From NCBI GenBank assembly GCA_017406005.1, contig JAFQZI010000091.1:1-64000 (forward strand): DNA of 64,000 bases, given 5' to 3'. This document shows, one piece after another, positions 26,966-37,113 of this stretch. The notes under the pieces were generated by a model. The model did not search any database. It was given only the letters and a program-made list of their open reading frames with translations, and was not told where the DNA came from. This stretch comes from Oscillospiraceae bacterium (GTDB lineage: Bacteria; Bacillota; Clostridia; Oscillospirales; Oscillospiraceae). How positions within the stretch are numbered: the first letter of the stretch is position 1; each line of letters opens with the position of its first letter. Both the position numbers and the translations under genes were made by a program.

Positions 26966-29401
26966 TCAGCCCATGATGACTTTGACTTCGGTCACGGTGC
27001 CGCATGCGGCGGGAGGAATGACCTGACCGGCAATGGCCCTGCCGTTAACAAGAACCTCTTTTACACCATATTCCACCCCGGCCGAATTGTCTACCGTGAT
27101 GTGATAGGTTGCCCCGCGGTAACGGCGGGAAACCGAATAACCCTTGCTGTGCGGCGGCAGGCATGGGTCAATCTTCAAGCCGTCCAGAGTAGGCACAACA
27201 CCGAGGATGGCCTGCGTGATGGAGAGAAGCGTCCAGGCAGCAGTGCCGGTGAGCCAGCTGTTCTTTGCCTCGCCATGCGTCGGAGCATCTTTGCCGGCGA
27301 TCATCTGCGGATAGACATACGGCTCAGTGCGATGGATTTCACTGATCTCTTCGAGATAGGAGGGGCAGGTGCGGCGATAGACCTCAAATGCACGCTTGCC
27401 GTGGCCGAGGACGGCCTCTGCGCAGACAATCCAGGGGTTGTTGTGGCAGAAGATACCGGCATTCTCTTTATATCCCGGCGGATAGCTGGAGATTTCACCA
27501 AGGTTGAGGTAGTAGTGCGTATAGGCAGGCTGCAGAAGGACAATGCCGTATTTTGTATCAAGCCGCTCCTCCACGCTCTTCATCGCTTTGGCGGCTTCTC
27601 CCGTCTCTTTGCCGATGCCGGCCATGACACACATACCTTGCGGCTCGATAAAGATCTGGCCTTCTTCGCATTCTTTACTGCCAACGGGAACACCGAAGGC
27701 ATCGTAGGCACGGCGGAACCACTCGCCGTCCCAGCCGGCGGAGAGAACTGCCTTTTCCATTGCGGCGACCTGCTTTTCACATTCTGCCGCTTCTTCGTCC
27801 AGATTGATATGACGACAGAGATCCGCATAGGCTTTGCCGTACTTCACAAACATACCTGCAATGAAAACGCTTTCGGCCACAGGCCCTTCACTCGGGCCCG
27901 TAATCTGGAAACTCTCACCCGGATGCGCAGAGAAGCAGTTGAGGTTGAGACAGTCATTCCAGTCAGCACGGCCGATCAGCGGCAGGGAGTGGGGGCCGAG
28001 ATGCTCGATCGTATAACGAAAGCTACGGCGCAGGTGCTCCATCAGAGGCTGCGCGACGGAGACGTCACAATCGAAGGCGACCATTTCATTGAGGATGGTG
28101 AAGTCGCCTGTTTCTCGGATATAGGCATCGGTGCCGGCAATGAGCCAGAGAGGATCGTCATTGAAGCCGCTGCCGACTGCCATGTTGCCCTTCTTGGTCA
28201 GAGGCTGATACTGGTGGTAGGCGGTGCCATCCTGGAACTGCGTTGCGGCAATATCCAGAATCCTCTCGCGAGCCCGCTCCGGAATCATATGGACAAAGCC
28301 GAACAGATCCTGGCAGGAATCACGGAAGCCCATGCCGCGACCCATTCCGCTTTCATAATAGCTGGCGGAGCGGCTCATATTAAAGGTGACCATGCACTGG
28401 TACTGGTTCCAGATATTCACCATGCGGCTGACATGCTCATCGTCGCAGGAGAGAGTAAAGCCGGAGAGAAGGTCACTCCAGAAATCGGCAAGCACCTGCT
28501 TCGCGGCAAAGAAGCTCTTATCCGTGCTGTAACGCTGCTGCATGGCAACGGCGTTCTTCTTGTTGATGACGCCTTTGCTCTCCCACTTGTCGTCTTCAGG
28601 GTTTTCGACATATCCCAGACCGAGAACCACGCTCTGCGTTTCACCCGGCTGAAGATCAAAGGTGAACTGCATGGCTCCGACAGGCGCCCAACCGTGGGCT
28701 ATACTGTTTCTGCAGCCGTTGCCGAAAACGGCTTCCGGCTTCGCGGGGCTGCCGTAGACGCCGATGAAGGAATCACGTGCGGTATCAAAGGCATCGGGGA
28801 CACGGTTGGCCCAAAGCTGCGCAAAATGATTGCGGCGCTCGCGGTATTCCGTTTTGTGATAAATCACGCCGGGAGCAACTTCCACCTCGCCGGTGGAGAA
28901 GTTGCGCTGGAAATTGGATGAATCATCCATCGCATCCCAGAGGCAGAACTCAGTATACGGGAAAACATCCACACGGCGTGCCTGATCGCCGGTATTGGTG
29001 ACCTCGACGCGGCAAAGCAGGCAGTTGTCACCACGGGGAACAAACATCTCCTGTTTGGCGGAAATGCTGTTCTTGCGGCTCTCAAAGACCGTGTAGCCAA
29101 GGCCGTGACGGCAGGTATAGGCATCCAGCTCCGCCTGCACCGGCTGCCAGGCAATATTCCAGACCTCTCCGTCCGACTTCAGGTAGACATGAAAACCGTC
29201 CTGATCCAGGGGGCTTGCGTTATAGCGGTATCGGGTCAGGCGGCGGAGGCGGGCATCCTTATAAAAGCTGTATCCGCCCGCGGTGTTGGAAACCAGGGTG
29301 AAAAAGTCTTCACTGCCGAGATAGTTGATCCAGGGCAGAGGGGTGCGCGGGGTTTCAATCACGTACTCCCGGCGTTCATCATCAAAGTGGCCGAATTTCA
29401 T
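26966..29401 (-). CDS. Cellobiose phosphorylase (GH94)
   Basis: Phosphorolyses cellobiose to glucose-1-phosphate and glucose in the cytosol, saving ATP. 811 residues, the length of the Clostridium thermocellum enzyme, whose N-terminus it resembles ([29 protein letters not shown]). Catalytic-domain landmarks are [20 protein letters not shown] (about 352-371), [11 protein letters not shown] and [11 protein letters not shown] (DWND at 480-483, which contains the general-acid Asp). ATG chosen with AGAGG upstream; an upstream in-frame start adds 26 unrelated residues. No signal peptide. Pairs with the GH3 gene just upstream. Confidence 0.95.
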   Translation of the reverse strand: MKFGHFDDERREYVIETPRTPLPWINYLGSEDFFTLVSNTAGGYSFYKDARLRRLTRYRYNASPLDQDGFHVYLKSDGEVWNIAWQPVQAELDAYTCRHGLGYTVFESRKNSISAKQEMFVPRGDNCLLCRVEVTNTGDQARRVDVFPYTEFCLWDAMDDSSNFQRNFSTGEVEVAPGVIYHKTEYRERRNHFAQLWANRVPDAFDTARDSFIGVYGSPAKPEAVFGNGCRNSIAHGWAPVGAMQFTFDLQPGETQSVVLGLGYVENPEDDKWESKGVINKKNAVAMQQRYSTDKSFFAAKQVLADFWSDLLSGFTLSCDDEHVSRMVNIWNQYQCMVTFNMSRSASYYESGMGRGMGFRDSCQDLFGFVHMIPERARERILDIAATQFQDGTAYHQYQPLTKKGNMAVGSGFNDDPLWLIAGTDAYIRETGDFTILNEMVAFDCDVSVAQPLMEHLRRSFRYTIEHLGPHSLPLIGRADWNDCLNLNCFSAHPGESFQITGPSEGPVAESVFIAGMFVKYGKAYADLCRHINLDEEAAECEKQVAAMEKAVLSAGWDGEWFRRAYDAFGVPVGSKECEEGQIFIEPQGMCVMAGIGKETGEAAKAMKSVEERLDTKYGIVLLQPAYTHYYLNLGEISSYPPGYKENAGIFCHNNPWIVCAEAVLGHGKRAFEVYRRTCPSYLEEISEIHRTEPYVYPQMIAGKDAPTHGEAKNSWLTGTAAWTLLSITQAILGVVPTLDGLKIDPCLPPHSKGYSVSRRYRGATYHITVDNSAGVEYGVKEVLVNGRAIAGQVIPPAACGTVTEVKVIMG

Positions 29402-29462
29402 TTCTATTCCTCTTTCTTTTTGGCTATATGGTTCTGTACTTCGTAAGTAGTGTATGCAAGCT

Positions 29463-29510
29463 GCCCGCGAAGGGAACATTGTACTGCTATTCCGGTGCTT
29501 TGTCGCGAGC
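29463..29510 (+). repeat. Palindromic repeat, copy B
   Basis: 48-bp core between arms GCCCGCGA and TCGCGAGC (one mismatch), in the 147-base gap upstream of the GH94 gene. The flank at 29438-29450 carries the ACTTCGTAAGT associated motif. The reverse strand holds GTACAATGTTCCCTTC. Confidence 0.82.
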
Positions 29511-29548
29511 TAAGTGTTGGCGGGATCTATATAAAGCATGATGAAAGG

Positions 29549-31903
29549 TTAGGATAGCTTTAGGAGCATCTCTAAAACGCGGCAGACGCTGGTTTCCAGC
29601 GCTTCGCGGCTGAGGCGGCCGTCGTGCAGGGCGGAGAGCGTCTCAGAAGGCATACCGCAGCCCATTTTGACATCGTTGCCGGCATTAATTTCGCGATACT
29701 GCTCTCCGTGGGTGTACCAGTCGGTCGTTACAAAACCTTCGAACCCCCACTCGGTGCGCAGAATATCCGTAAGAAGCTCACGGTTTTCGCTGGCACGCAC
29801 GCCGTTGATAATGTTGTAGGAACTCATAATAGTCCATGGCTGCGCTTCTTTGACGCAAATCTCAAAGGCTTTGAGATAGATCTCGCGCAGGGCGCGCTCG
29901 CTGAGGCGGGAGTCGGACTCGCGGCGGTTTGTCTCTTTGTTGTTGCAGGCAAAATGCTTCAGGGAAGCTGCAACTCCACGGCTCTGAATACCCTGCACAG
30001 CTGCCGAAGCCATTGTACCGGCAAGAAGGGGATCCTCTGAGAAATACTCGAAGTTCCGGCCGCAGAGCGGCGTCCGGTGAATGTTGATGGCAGGAGCCAG
30101 CCAGGTGCCGATGCCGTTTTCGTGTACTTCAGAGGCGGCTGCGGCCTCGACCTCACGGACGAGGTCCGGATCCCAGGTTGAAGAAAGAACGCTGGCCACC
30201 GGGAAAGCAGTTGTCTTCACGCCGGTCTCTTCCTTGAAGCGCAGTCCGGCAGGACCGTCGGCCGTCATGGTGTTGGGGATACCGTACTTCGGAATGTTGC
30301 CGAAGCCGAAGGTGTTGGCAGGGCCTCTGTTTGGCTGGCCGCCGAGGAGATGGATTTTCATCTCGTCCGTCAGGTTGGAAATGAACTCGTCGAGCGTCAT
30401 TTTACCCTCGAGGACATCGAACAGGCGGATCCCCTCCGGTTCCAGCCAGACGCAATAGTCCACCGGCCAGGTAAACTCCGAGGGAGCCTGACCGTCGAAC
30501 GGGAGAAGGGAAAGATTATCATCCGGCCTCGGGAAGTCCTCCGTGGCTGCCACGTGCAAATAAGTGCCGTCTGCTAACATGCGCTGATGAAGCTGCTTCG
30601 GTGCGCACTTTTCGGAAAGCTGCCGGAGGACAGTATTCTCTTCCACCGTGTAGGTATAGGGAAGTTTTTCCGTGTCGCGCACATTGAATCCGGCGTGGAA
30701 ATAATAGGTGCCTGCTTCCAGAATCCAGGCTGATTTTCTGACCAGGCCGAGGTCGTCATAACTTGCAAACCGCTCCGGGGAGACCGATATCACAAGCGTC
30801 TCTTCCTCTCCCGGCTGCAGAAGTGTTGTTTTTGCAAAGCCGACAAGTACTTTTTTCGGCTTACCGAGCTTCCCCTGAGGGGCTTCACAGTAAAGCTGCA
30901 AAACCTGACGGCCTGCGACTTTGCCGGTATTGGCCACAACAGCAGAAAAGCGGAGTGCATCCCCCTCCGGAACCATACAGATTTCGGAAAGGGCGAAGGT
31001 TGTATAGGTAAGGCCGAAGCCGAAAGGATAGCTGACTTTCTCCACAGCATGGGGGATGGTTTCGAAATACCGGTAGCCGACGTAAATATCCTCCGTGTAC
31101 TCCACATAGTCTTCCGAATCGGCAAAATGCTCGGAGCTGGGATAAGCATCGAAGTTTACAGCAAAGGTATCCGGCAGATGGCCGGACGGGGCAACATCTC
31201 CGCAGAGGATGTCCGCTGTGGCTAGCCCACCTTCCATCCCTCCCTGCCAGGCGAGAAGCGCGGATTTGATCTTCGGTTCGTTTTTAAACCAGCCGGTGTC
31301 CACCATGCCGCCGACGTTCAGAACGGTAATTACCTTCTCAAACCTGTCGAGGACGGCACTCACCATCGCCTCTTCTTCGAGGCTGAGATAGAAGTCACCG
31401 TCATGGGGGGTACCGGTGCGGTCCCATCCTTCGGAGGAAAACCGACAGATGACCACCATGGCCGTGTCCGTGAAGGTGCGTGCTTCATCCAGGAGAGCTG
31501 CAGGTACTTCGGGCTCAACCGTAAAGCCGGGAGCCTTCCCTTCTGCGCGCTGCCGGGCCACATTCTCTTCGTACCAGAAAGAGAGAGGGGCAAAGAGCTG
31601 CACCTTACCCTCGGCTTCTTTGATCTGCAACCCCTGGAGGATACTCCTGACGTAGGCGCAGGTAACATCACCGCTGCCTCCTCCGCCTTTTACATAGTCC
31701 GCCTGGGCTTTGCCGAATACCGCCAGCTTCTGACCGCCGCTGAGAGGCAAAAGGCCTTCTTCATTTTTCAGAAGCACCATGCCTTCTGCTGCGGCTCTGC
31801 GGGAAAGCATAATATGCGCGGGACAGCCTGTGATGCGCTGACCGTTTTCACCGAGGCCGTGACCGGGCATAAACTGGATGCGCTGCCATTTCGGTTCCTG
31901 CAT
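29549..31903 (-). CDS. GH3 beta-glucosidase with inverted domain order
   Basis: 784 residues, cytosolic. Unlike ordinary GH3 enzymes, the alpha/beta sandwich domain comes first (AAAEGMVLLKNEEGLLPL..., with GGGGSGDV). A fibronectin-III-like segment follows (LQLYCEAPQGKLGKPKKVLVGFAKT), and the TIM-barrel domain comes last: TADGPAGLR, GRNFEYFSEDPLLAG, KHFACNNKETNR and VTTDWY with the nucleophile Asp. This swapped order is known from Butyrivibrio and Ruminococcus beta-glucosidases. ATG at 31901-31903 with AAGGAG. Upstream of GH94, so it probably hydrolyses cello-oligosaccharides or other beta-glucosides. Confidence 0.93.
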   Translation of the reverse strand: MQEPKWQRIQFMPGHGLGENGQRITGCPAHIMLSRRAAAEGMVLLKNEEGLLPLSGGQKLAVFGKAQADYVKGGGGSGDVTCAYVRSILQGLQIKEAEGKVQLFAPLSFWYEENVARQRAEGKAPGFTVEPEVPAALLDEARTFTDTAMVVICRFSSEGWDRTGTPHDGDFYLSLEEEAMVSAVLDRFEKVITVLNVGGMVDTGWFKNEPKIKSALLAWQGGMEGGLATADILCGDVAPSGHLPDTFAVNFDAYPSSEHFADSEDYVEYTEDIYVGYRYFETIPHAVEKVSYPFGFGLTYTTFALSEICMVPEGDALRFSAVVANTGKVAGRQVLQLYCEAPQGKLGKPKKVLVGFAKTTLLQPGEEETLVISVSPERFASYDDLGLVRKSAWILEAGTYYFHAGFNVRDTEKLPYTYTVEENTVLRQLSEKCAPKQLHQRMLADGTYLHVAATEDFPRPDDNLSLLPFDGQAPSEFTWPVDYCVWLEPEGIRLFDVLEGKMTLDEFISNLTDEMKIHLLGGQPNRGPANTFGFGNIPKYGIPNTMTADGPAGLRFKEETGVKTTAFPVASVLSSTWDPDLVREVEAAAASEVHENGIGTWLAPAINIHRTPLCGRNFEYFSEDPLLAGTMASAAVQGIQSRGVAASLKHFACNNKETNRRESDSRLSERALREIYLKAFEICVKEAQPWTIMSSYNIINGVRASENRELLTDILRTEWGFEGFVTTDWYTHGEQYREINAGNDVKMGCGMPSETLSALHDGRLSREALETSVCRVLEMLLKLS

Positions 31904-32002
31904 TGTTTTTTCTCCTTGGTCTTTTTGGATTTTTACTTTGTAATTTGTGCAATGCATAACGTGCAAAATATATTATTCCTCGATTTTTGTGCACTGCATA
32001 CT

Positions 32003-32050
32003 GCTCGCGAAGGCAATATTATACTTCGATTTTTGTGCTCCGTCGCGAGC
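32003..32050 (+). repeat. Palindromic repeat, copy C
   Basis: 48-bp core with perfect arms GCTCGCGA/TCGCGAGC, about 100 bases upstream of the GH3 start codon. The reverse strand reads GTATAATATTGCCTTC at the family block. The remainder of 31904-32170 is AT-rich with no gene seen. Confidence 0.82.
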
Positions 32051-32172
32051 TAAGTCAGGGGGAAATCCTGTATGATAGATTAGAAGTGCGATGCATATTA
32101 TGTAGAAGCAAAGTTAGAACAGGTATATACTCCTTAGAAAGTTAATTTTAACAGAAAACAGGCCATGAGTCA

Positions 32173-32210
32173 ATCAGACGCCGGCTGTTTTGAACAAACC
32201 GGCGTCTGAT
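32173..32210 (-). terminator. Hairpin after the sugar isomerase operon
   Basis: Perfect 12-bp stem ATCAGACGCCGG/CCGGCGTCTGAT, 29 bases after the isomerase stop. No T-run follows on the minus strand, so it may be a 3' stabiliser rather than an intrinsic terminator. Confidence 0.55.
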
Positions 32211-32238
32211 CTTTAGGAAAGGAAAAACCTCAGCACTT

Positions 32239-33717
32239 TTACTTGATGAACGGATTCTCCGTGGGATACGGCAGGCAGGCGGGCTGGTTATAAGCCACAT
32301 CTCCTACACCGAGATACTTGAACAACTCAAAGAGTGCTGCGCCGTAGTGGCCGAATGCCACGGCACCATGGTGCGGATAGCGCTTCTGAACAAGAACGTG
32401 GCGATAGAAGCGGCCCATCTCTTTAATGGCGAAAATGCCGATACCGCCAAAGCTGCCCGTTGCAACCGGGAGAACCTCCCCTTCGGCGATGTAAGCACGG
32501 ACGACGCCTTCGCTGTCGCACTGGAGACGGTAGAAGGTAATGTCGGACGCTGCAATATCGCCTTCCAGCGTGCCGCGGGTGAAGTCAGGTTCGCTTCCTT
32601 CCGGTTCAAGGAGACGGTGTTGGATGAGCTGATATTTCACCGCACGCTCAGCGCACATCTTGCAGGATGGCGTATTGCCGCAGTGGAAGCCCATGAAGGT
32701 ATCGGTAAGCTTATAATCGAACTTGCCCTCGATCTCTTTCTCGAAGAGGCTTGCGGGAACGGAGTTGTTGATATCCAGCAGGGTAACGGCATCTTCGGAG
32801 ATGCAGGAGCCGATGTACTCACTCAGCGCACCGTAGATATCCACTTCGCAGGACACAGGAATTCCGCGGGAAGCCAGACGGGAGTTCACATAGCAGGGTT
32901 CAAAGCCGAACTGCTCCGGGAATGCCGGCCAGCACTTATCTGCAAAGGCAACATACTTACGGGCACCCTTATGCTGCTCAGCCCAGTCAAGCAGTGTGAG
33001 CTCGAACTGTGCCATACGCTCCAGCATATCGGGATAATATCTGCCTTCTCCCATTTCCTTCTTCATATCTTCGCAGACAGCAGGGATTCTCTCGTCGCCG
33101 GCGTGGGCTTTGTAGGAGACAAAAAGGTCAAGCTCGGAGTTTTCCTCGATCTCAATGCCGAGTTCATAGAGGCCTTTGATCGGGGCGTTGCAGGCAAAGA
33201 AGTCCTGCGGGCGTGGGCCGAAGGTGATGATCTTCAGATTCTTGATACCGATGACGGCGCGGGCAATCGGGAGGAACTTCTTCATCTCAACAGCAGCTTC
33301 TTCTGCCGTGACAACGGGATAGGACGGGATGTAGCCCTTCAGGTGGCGCATACCGAGGTTGTAAGAGCAGTTGAGCATGCCGCAATAAGCATCGCCGCGG
33401 CCGTTGATCAGGTCTCCGTCGCCTTCGGCGGCAGCAATGAACATCACAGGGCCGTCAAATTCTTTTGCAAGAAGGGTCTCCGGCGTCTCCGGGCCGAAGT
33501 TTCCGAGGAAGACAACGAGGGCATTACAGCCGGCAGCCTTCACATCTGCAACGGCATCAATCATGTCCTTCTCATTTTCGACGGTGACTTTGCACTCGTA
33601 AACACCTTTGCCATAGGCCTTGACAATGGCCTCTCTGCGTGCGATGGAAAGCCCGATGGGGAAACAGTCACGGGAAACAGCAACAATACCAAGTTTTACT
33701 TCAGGAACATTCTGCAT
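32239..33717 (-). CDS. L-fucose/L-arabinose isomerase family protein
   Basis: 492 residues of the FucI/AraA fold, which interconverts an aldose and ketose with a divalent metal. Recognisable parts are LGIVAVSRDCFP, the central CWPAFPEQFGFEPCYVNSRL, EVDIYGALSEYIG (metal-ligand region) and the C-terminal GFHCGNTPSC with RYPHHGAVAFGHYG. The family includes isomerases for fucose, arabinose, ribulose and others, so the sugar is not fixed. It is the last gene of a transport-kinase operon whose kinase resembles xylulokinase, pointing to a pentose. Ribosome binding site AGAGGAG. Confidence 0.85.
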   Translation of the reverse strand: MQNVPEVKLGIVAVSRDCFPIGLSIARREAIVKAYGKGVYECKVTVENEKDMIDAVADVKAAGCNALVVFLGNFGPETPETLLAKEFDGPVMFIAAAEGDGDLINGRGDAYCGMLNCSYNLGMRHLKGYIPSYPVVTAEEAAVEMKKFLPIARAVIGIKNLKIITFGPRPQDFFACNAPIKGLYELGIEIEENSELDLFVSYKAHAGDERIPAVCEDMKKEMGEGRYYPDMLERMAQFELTLLDWAEQHKGARKYVAFADKCWPAFPEQFGFEPCYVNSRLASRGIPVSCEVDIYGALSEYIGSCISEDAVTLLDINNSVPASLFEKEIEGKFDYKLTDTFMGFHCGNTPSCKMCAERAVKYQLIQHRLLEPEGSEPDFTRGTLEGDIAASDITFYRLQCDSEGVVRAYIAEGEVLPVATGSFGGIGIFAIKEMGRFYRHVLVQKRYPHHGAVAFGHYGAALFELFKYLGVGDVAYNQPACLPYPTENPFIK

Positions 33718-33744
33718 AGTTTTTCTCCTCTCGTTTAATTATTT

Positions 33745-34383
33745 TTATTTCAGGTCAGGGGCAATATCAATGTTTTCGCCTTCAATGGCAACAACCGCAC
33801 CGGCTTTGGCTTCGTTGCTGTCACGATGGGCAAGCAGCCACTTGTTGCAGGCCCAGAGAAGTTTATCTTCGTCATTGAGTGGGGTCATCTCCGGCTTCGG
33901 GCCGTTCGTGCCCTTCGGCAGGACCACGAGGACCTTAAAGCCCTCCCCTTTTGCTGCGCTGCATGGGGCATAATGGAGCGTGGTGCCGAAAACCTCTACC
34001 GGGACACCTGCCGGACAGAAGAACGCTTTGACTTTAGCGGAATCGAGCTTTCCGTCTTCCATATCATCGATCTTGGCCAGGAGAAGGATAAAGTCCTTCG
34101 TGCCGAGATTGACTTCGCTGTCACGATGATATTCCAGGCAGTTCATTTTGGTGTTGTGCCCGTTGCACCAGCCGATCTGAATCGGCATTCCACCGTATTC
34201 ATTGACGGCAAGTAATTTTGCGATGGGGAGCGCCTCCAGCACCGGATTGCCCGGCACATATTCCGTCCCCTCCGGAAGGGGAGAAATGCGATCCAGCGTC
34301 TCCAACAGCTCGGAAAGATCATAGCCCGTAATCACATGGCCATAACGCGCAAATTCCTTATCATAAACTGAGAGTATTTTCAT
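33745..34383 (-). CDS. DUF4867-like protein, possible cupin-fold sugar enzyme
   Basis: 212 residues. The segment GHNTKMNCLEYHRDSEVNLG followed 50 residues later by VEVFGTTLHYAPC places His/Glu residues as in metal-binding cupins such as lyxose isomerase; that reading is inference. It lies between the isomerase and the xylulokinase-like kinase and shares their operon, so a step in the same pathway (mutarotation, epimerisation or isomerisation) is likely. No signal peptide. AAAGGAAA ribosome binding site. Confidence 0.72.
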   Translation of the reverse strand: MKILSVYDKEFARYGHVITGYDLSELLETLDRISPLPEGTEYVPGNPVLEALPIAKLLAVNEYGGMPIQIGWCNGHNTKMNCLEYHRDSEVNLGTKDFILLLAKIDDMEDGKLDSAKVKAFFCPAGVPVEVFGTTLHYAPCSAAKGEGFKVLVVLPKGTNGPKPEMTPLNDEDKLLWACNKWLLAHRDSNEAKAGAVVAIEGENIDIAPDLK

Positions 34384-34405
34384 CTGATTTCCTTTCTTCT
34401 CCGAT

Positions 34406-35884
34406 TTATCCGTTGAGCCTTGGGAAAAGTGCCTTCACAGAAGGATAGATCTCCCGGAAGCGCTGATAACGGTCTTCATATCTGGCAGCAAGCTCGGGAT
34501 CCGGCTTTTCGACTTTGACCACCTTGACAAATGACTCCGCGATGTCCTCCACACTCGGATAGATACCGCAAGCTACCATTGCCAGCATCGCGCCGCCGTA
34601 GCCGGGGCCTTCCTCCGCAGCAATGGACTCGATTTCAATGTTGCAGACATTTGCAAAGATTGTTCTCCAGAGCGGGCTCTTCGCCCCGCCGCCGCAGATC
34701 GTGCTCTTTTTGATGTCAATGCCGATGGCACGCGCTACTTCCAGCGAGTCGCGGATGGCAAAAGCAACGCCTTCCAGCACGGCCTGGGTAAGATCCGCAC
34801 GGGTATTGTCCATCGTCATGCCGATAAATGTGCCTCTCGCATTGGTGTCGTTGATCGGAGAGCGCTCTCCCATCAGATACGGGAGGAAATATACATGGTT
34901 CCTGCCGAGCTTTGACGGGTCGATTTCCTTCTGCTCCGCGACGAAATCGCTCGTCTTCAGGATCTCTTCCATCCACCACTTGTTGCAGGAAGCCGCCGAG
35001 AGCACTACGCCCATCAGATGATACTGGCCGTCAGCATGAACAAAGGAGTGCAGGGCGTTGTTTTCATCCACACCGAATTTCTCGCTAGAGATGAAAATCG
35101 TGCCCGAGGTGCCGAGGGAAATATTGCAGGAACCGTCTCCTACCGTGCCTGTTCCGACAGCTGCTGCGGCGTTATCTCCCGCACCGGCTGCAACAAGCAC
35201 CGTGTCAGGCAGGCCAAGCTTTGACGCAACTTCCGGAAGGATCTGCCCCACCGGTTCATAGCTTTCAAACAGCTTCGGCATCTGAGCCTCGGAAAGGCCG
35301 CAGATATCCAGCATTTCCTTTGACCAGCATTTGTTCTTTACATCCAGCAGAAGCATGCCGGATGCATCCGAATAGTCGGTGCAATGTACACCGGACAGCC
35401 TATAGTTTACATAATCTTTAGGCAACATGATCTTACGGATCCTGGCGAAATTCTCCGGCTCCTGGTTTCTCATCCAGAGAAGCTTCGGTGCTGTGAATCC
35501 AGCAAAGGCAATATTGGCAGTGTACTCTGAAAGCTTGTCCGTTCCGATCTGCTGATTGAGGTAATCCACCTCTTTGAAGGTTCTGCCGTCATTCCAGAGG
35601 ATTGCGGGGCGGATCACTTTGTCGTCCTCGTCCAGAACGACGAGACCGTGCATCTGTCCGCCGGCTCCGATGCCGACGATCTGGGATTTGTCAAAACCTT
35701 CCGTCAGCTGGGCAATGCCTGTCATCGTCTCGCGGATCCAGGCGTCCGGATCCTGTTCGGACCAGCCGGGCTGTGGAAAAATCAGAGGATATTCCCGCGA
35801 AACAACATTCAGGATCTTTCCCTTTTCATCCATCAGAAGGAGTTTGACAGCTGAAGTACCAAGATCAATTCCTATTGTAAGCAT
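34406..35884 (-). CDS. xylB: FGGY-family sugar kinase, xylulokinase-like
   Basis: Phosphorylates a ketopentose, probably D-xylulose, feeding the pentose phosphate pathway. 492 residues. IGIDLGTSAVKLLL begins the first ATPase lobe and GQMHGLVVLDEDD is the xylulokinase substrate motif. DYSDASGMLLLDV and GAGDNAAAAVGTGTV also match XylB, and GGGAKSPLWRTIFANV marks the second lobe. Ribosome binding site GGGAG. The paired isomerase is not XylA type, so the substrate could be another pentulose. Confidence 0.85.
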   Translation of the reverse strand: MLTIGIDLGTSAVKLLLMDEKGKILNVVSREYPLIFPQPGWSEQDPDAWIRETMTGIAQLTEGFDKSQIVGIGAGGQMHGLVVLDEDDKVIRPAILWNDGRTFKEVDYLNQQIGTDKLSEYTANIAFAGFTAPKLLWMRNQEPENFARIRKIMLPKDYVNYRLSGVHCTDYSDASGMLLLDVKNKCWSKEMLDICGLSEAQMPKLFESYEPVGQILPEVASKLGLPDTVLVAAGAGDNAAAAVGTGTVGDGSCNISLGTSGTIFISSEKFGVDENNALHSFVHADGQYHLMGVVLSAASCNKWWMEEILKTSDFVAEQKEIDPSKLGRNHVYFLPYLMGERSPINDTNARGTFIGMTMDNTRADLTQAVLEGVAFAIRDSLEVARAIGIDIKKSTICGGGAKSPLWRTIFANVCNIEIESIAAEEGPGYGGAMLAMVACGIYPSVEDIAESFVKVVKVEKPDPELAARYEDRYQRFREIYPSVKALFPRLNG

Positions 35885-35922
35885 AATAATTCTCCCAAGA
35901 ACTTTCTAAACAGTATGCAGCC

Positions 35923-37092
35923 TTATCTGTCCTTCTTCTTGGACAGGATATCAAACACCACGGCGGCAAGCAGCACAAAGCCTTTGACGACTCTCTGATA
36001 GTTGGCATCAAGGCTGATCAGGCTCATGCCCAGGTTGATGATGCCGATCAGCGTTGCGCCGATTACCATGCCCAGAACCGAGCCGGCACCGCCGCTGGCG
36101 GAAACGCCGCCCACTACGCAGGCAGAAATAGCGTCCATTTCAAAGTTTTTACCGACATCTGCATAGGCAGACTGGGAACGGGCAATAACCGTAAAGGTAG
36201 CGATTGCAGTCAGGACAGCCATATTCAGGTAAGCCAGGAACATAATCCTGCGGGTATTGACACCTGAAAGACGAGCTGCCTCCATATTTCCGCCCACCAC
36301 ATAAAAGTGACGACCCACGGTTGTCTTGCTGGTAATGAAACTGTAGATCAGAACAATACCGGCAACCCACAGCAGAGTTGTTGGGATACCACCGTCATAA
36401 GACAGCTTGGTCATCACCAGGATGATCACGGCTGCGCCGAGCCCGCTCTTGACAGCGGCCGCCTGGACAGAGTCCGCTTCATATCCTTTGGCCAGCCTGT
36501 TCTTTCTGGTCAGGAAAATAACCAACACTACCGCAGCAGCAGCCAGGAGGCCAAAGATAAAGCAAGGCATGTTGAGAACGCCCTTTTCCGTCTGGAAAAT
36601 CCGGCCGTAGAACATATTCTGGAAGTTTACGGGGAACGGCGCCAGGGAACCGGTCTTGGAATTGTTGGACAAGATCGATGTGCCCAGACCGCGGAATGCC
36701 AGGAACCCGGACAGTGTTGCAATCCATGGCGGGATATGGACGTATGCGATCAGAAAGCCAAGGAAAATACCATAAATGATACCGATCCCCAGCATCAGGA
36801 GGATGGAAACACCGGTGCCCATTCCCTTTATTATCATGAACACACCGCCCAAGGCTCCGAGGAGGCACACAAAAGCGCCGCAGCTCAGGTCGATGTTGCC
36901 GCCGGTCAGCATGCACATCAGCATGCCGGTACCCAGAATATATACATAGGCGTTCTGGTTGATTAGTTCGGTAAAGCTGGACGGCTTGAAAATTCCGCCC
37001 TTCGTCAGGATCAGGAAGAACAGATACACAAGAACCATGACGACGAGCATCGCGTTCTTTTTCAGCGTGGCAAGAAATGACTTGTTTTCCAT
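35923..37092 (-). CDS. Monosaccharide ABC transporter permease, paralogue 1
   Basis: 389 residues with about 10 helices, RbsC/XylH class (CUT2). Family marks: [73 protein letters not shown] and a final DANYQRVVKGFVLLAAVVFDILSKKK. Very similar in layout to the next gene upstream, pointing to a tandem duplication. Confidence 0.92.
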   Translation of the reverse strand: MENKSFLATLKKNAMLVVMVLVYLFFLILTKGGIFKPSSFTELINQNAYVYILGTGMLMCMLTGGNIDLSCGAFVCLLGALGGVFMIIKGMGTGVSILLMLGIGIIYGIFLGFLIAYVHIPPWIATLSGFLAFRGLGTSILSNNSKTGSLAPFPVNFQNMFYGRIFQTEKGVLNMPCFIFGLLAAAAVVLVIFLTRKNRLAKGYEADSVQAAAVKSGLGAAVIILVMTKLSYDGGIPTTLLWVAGIVLIYSFITSKTTVGRHFYVVGGNMEAARLSGVNTRRIMFLAYLNMAVLTAIATFTVIARSQSAYADVGKNFEMDAISACVVGGVSASGGAGSVLGMVIGATLIGIINLGMSLISLDANYQRVVKGFVLLAAVVFDILSKKKDR

Positions 37093-37113
37093 AGTTTTAT
37101 CCTCCTCGCTGCC

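Noticed and set aside
27101-28921. 606-codon open frame on the plus strand inside the GH94 gene
   Set aside because: Antisense shadow of a highly conserved phosphorylase; no ribosome binding site and no recognisable domain.
29463-32050. Reading the repeat copies upstream of GH94 and GH3 as a riboswitch class
   Set aside because: Other copies lie in the opposite orientation or at a gene 3' end, and no metabolite-type core is visible; a mobile repeat fits better.
32347-33738. 463-codon plus-strand frame opposite the sugar isomerase gene
   Set aside because: Antisense to a clear isomerase in a continuous operon; no family features.
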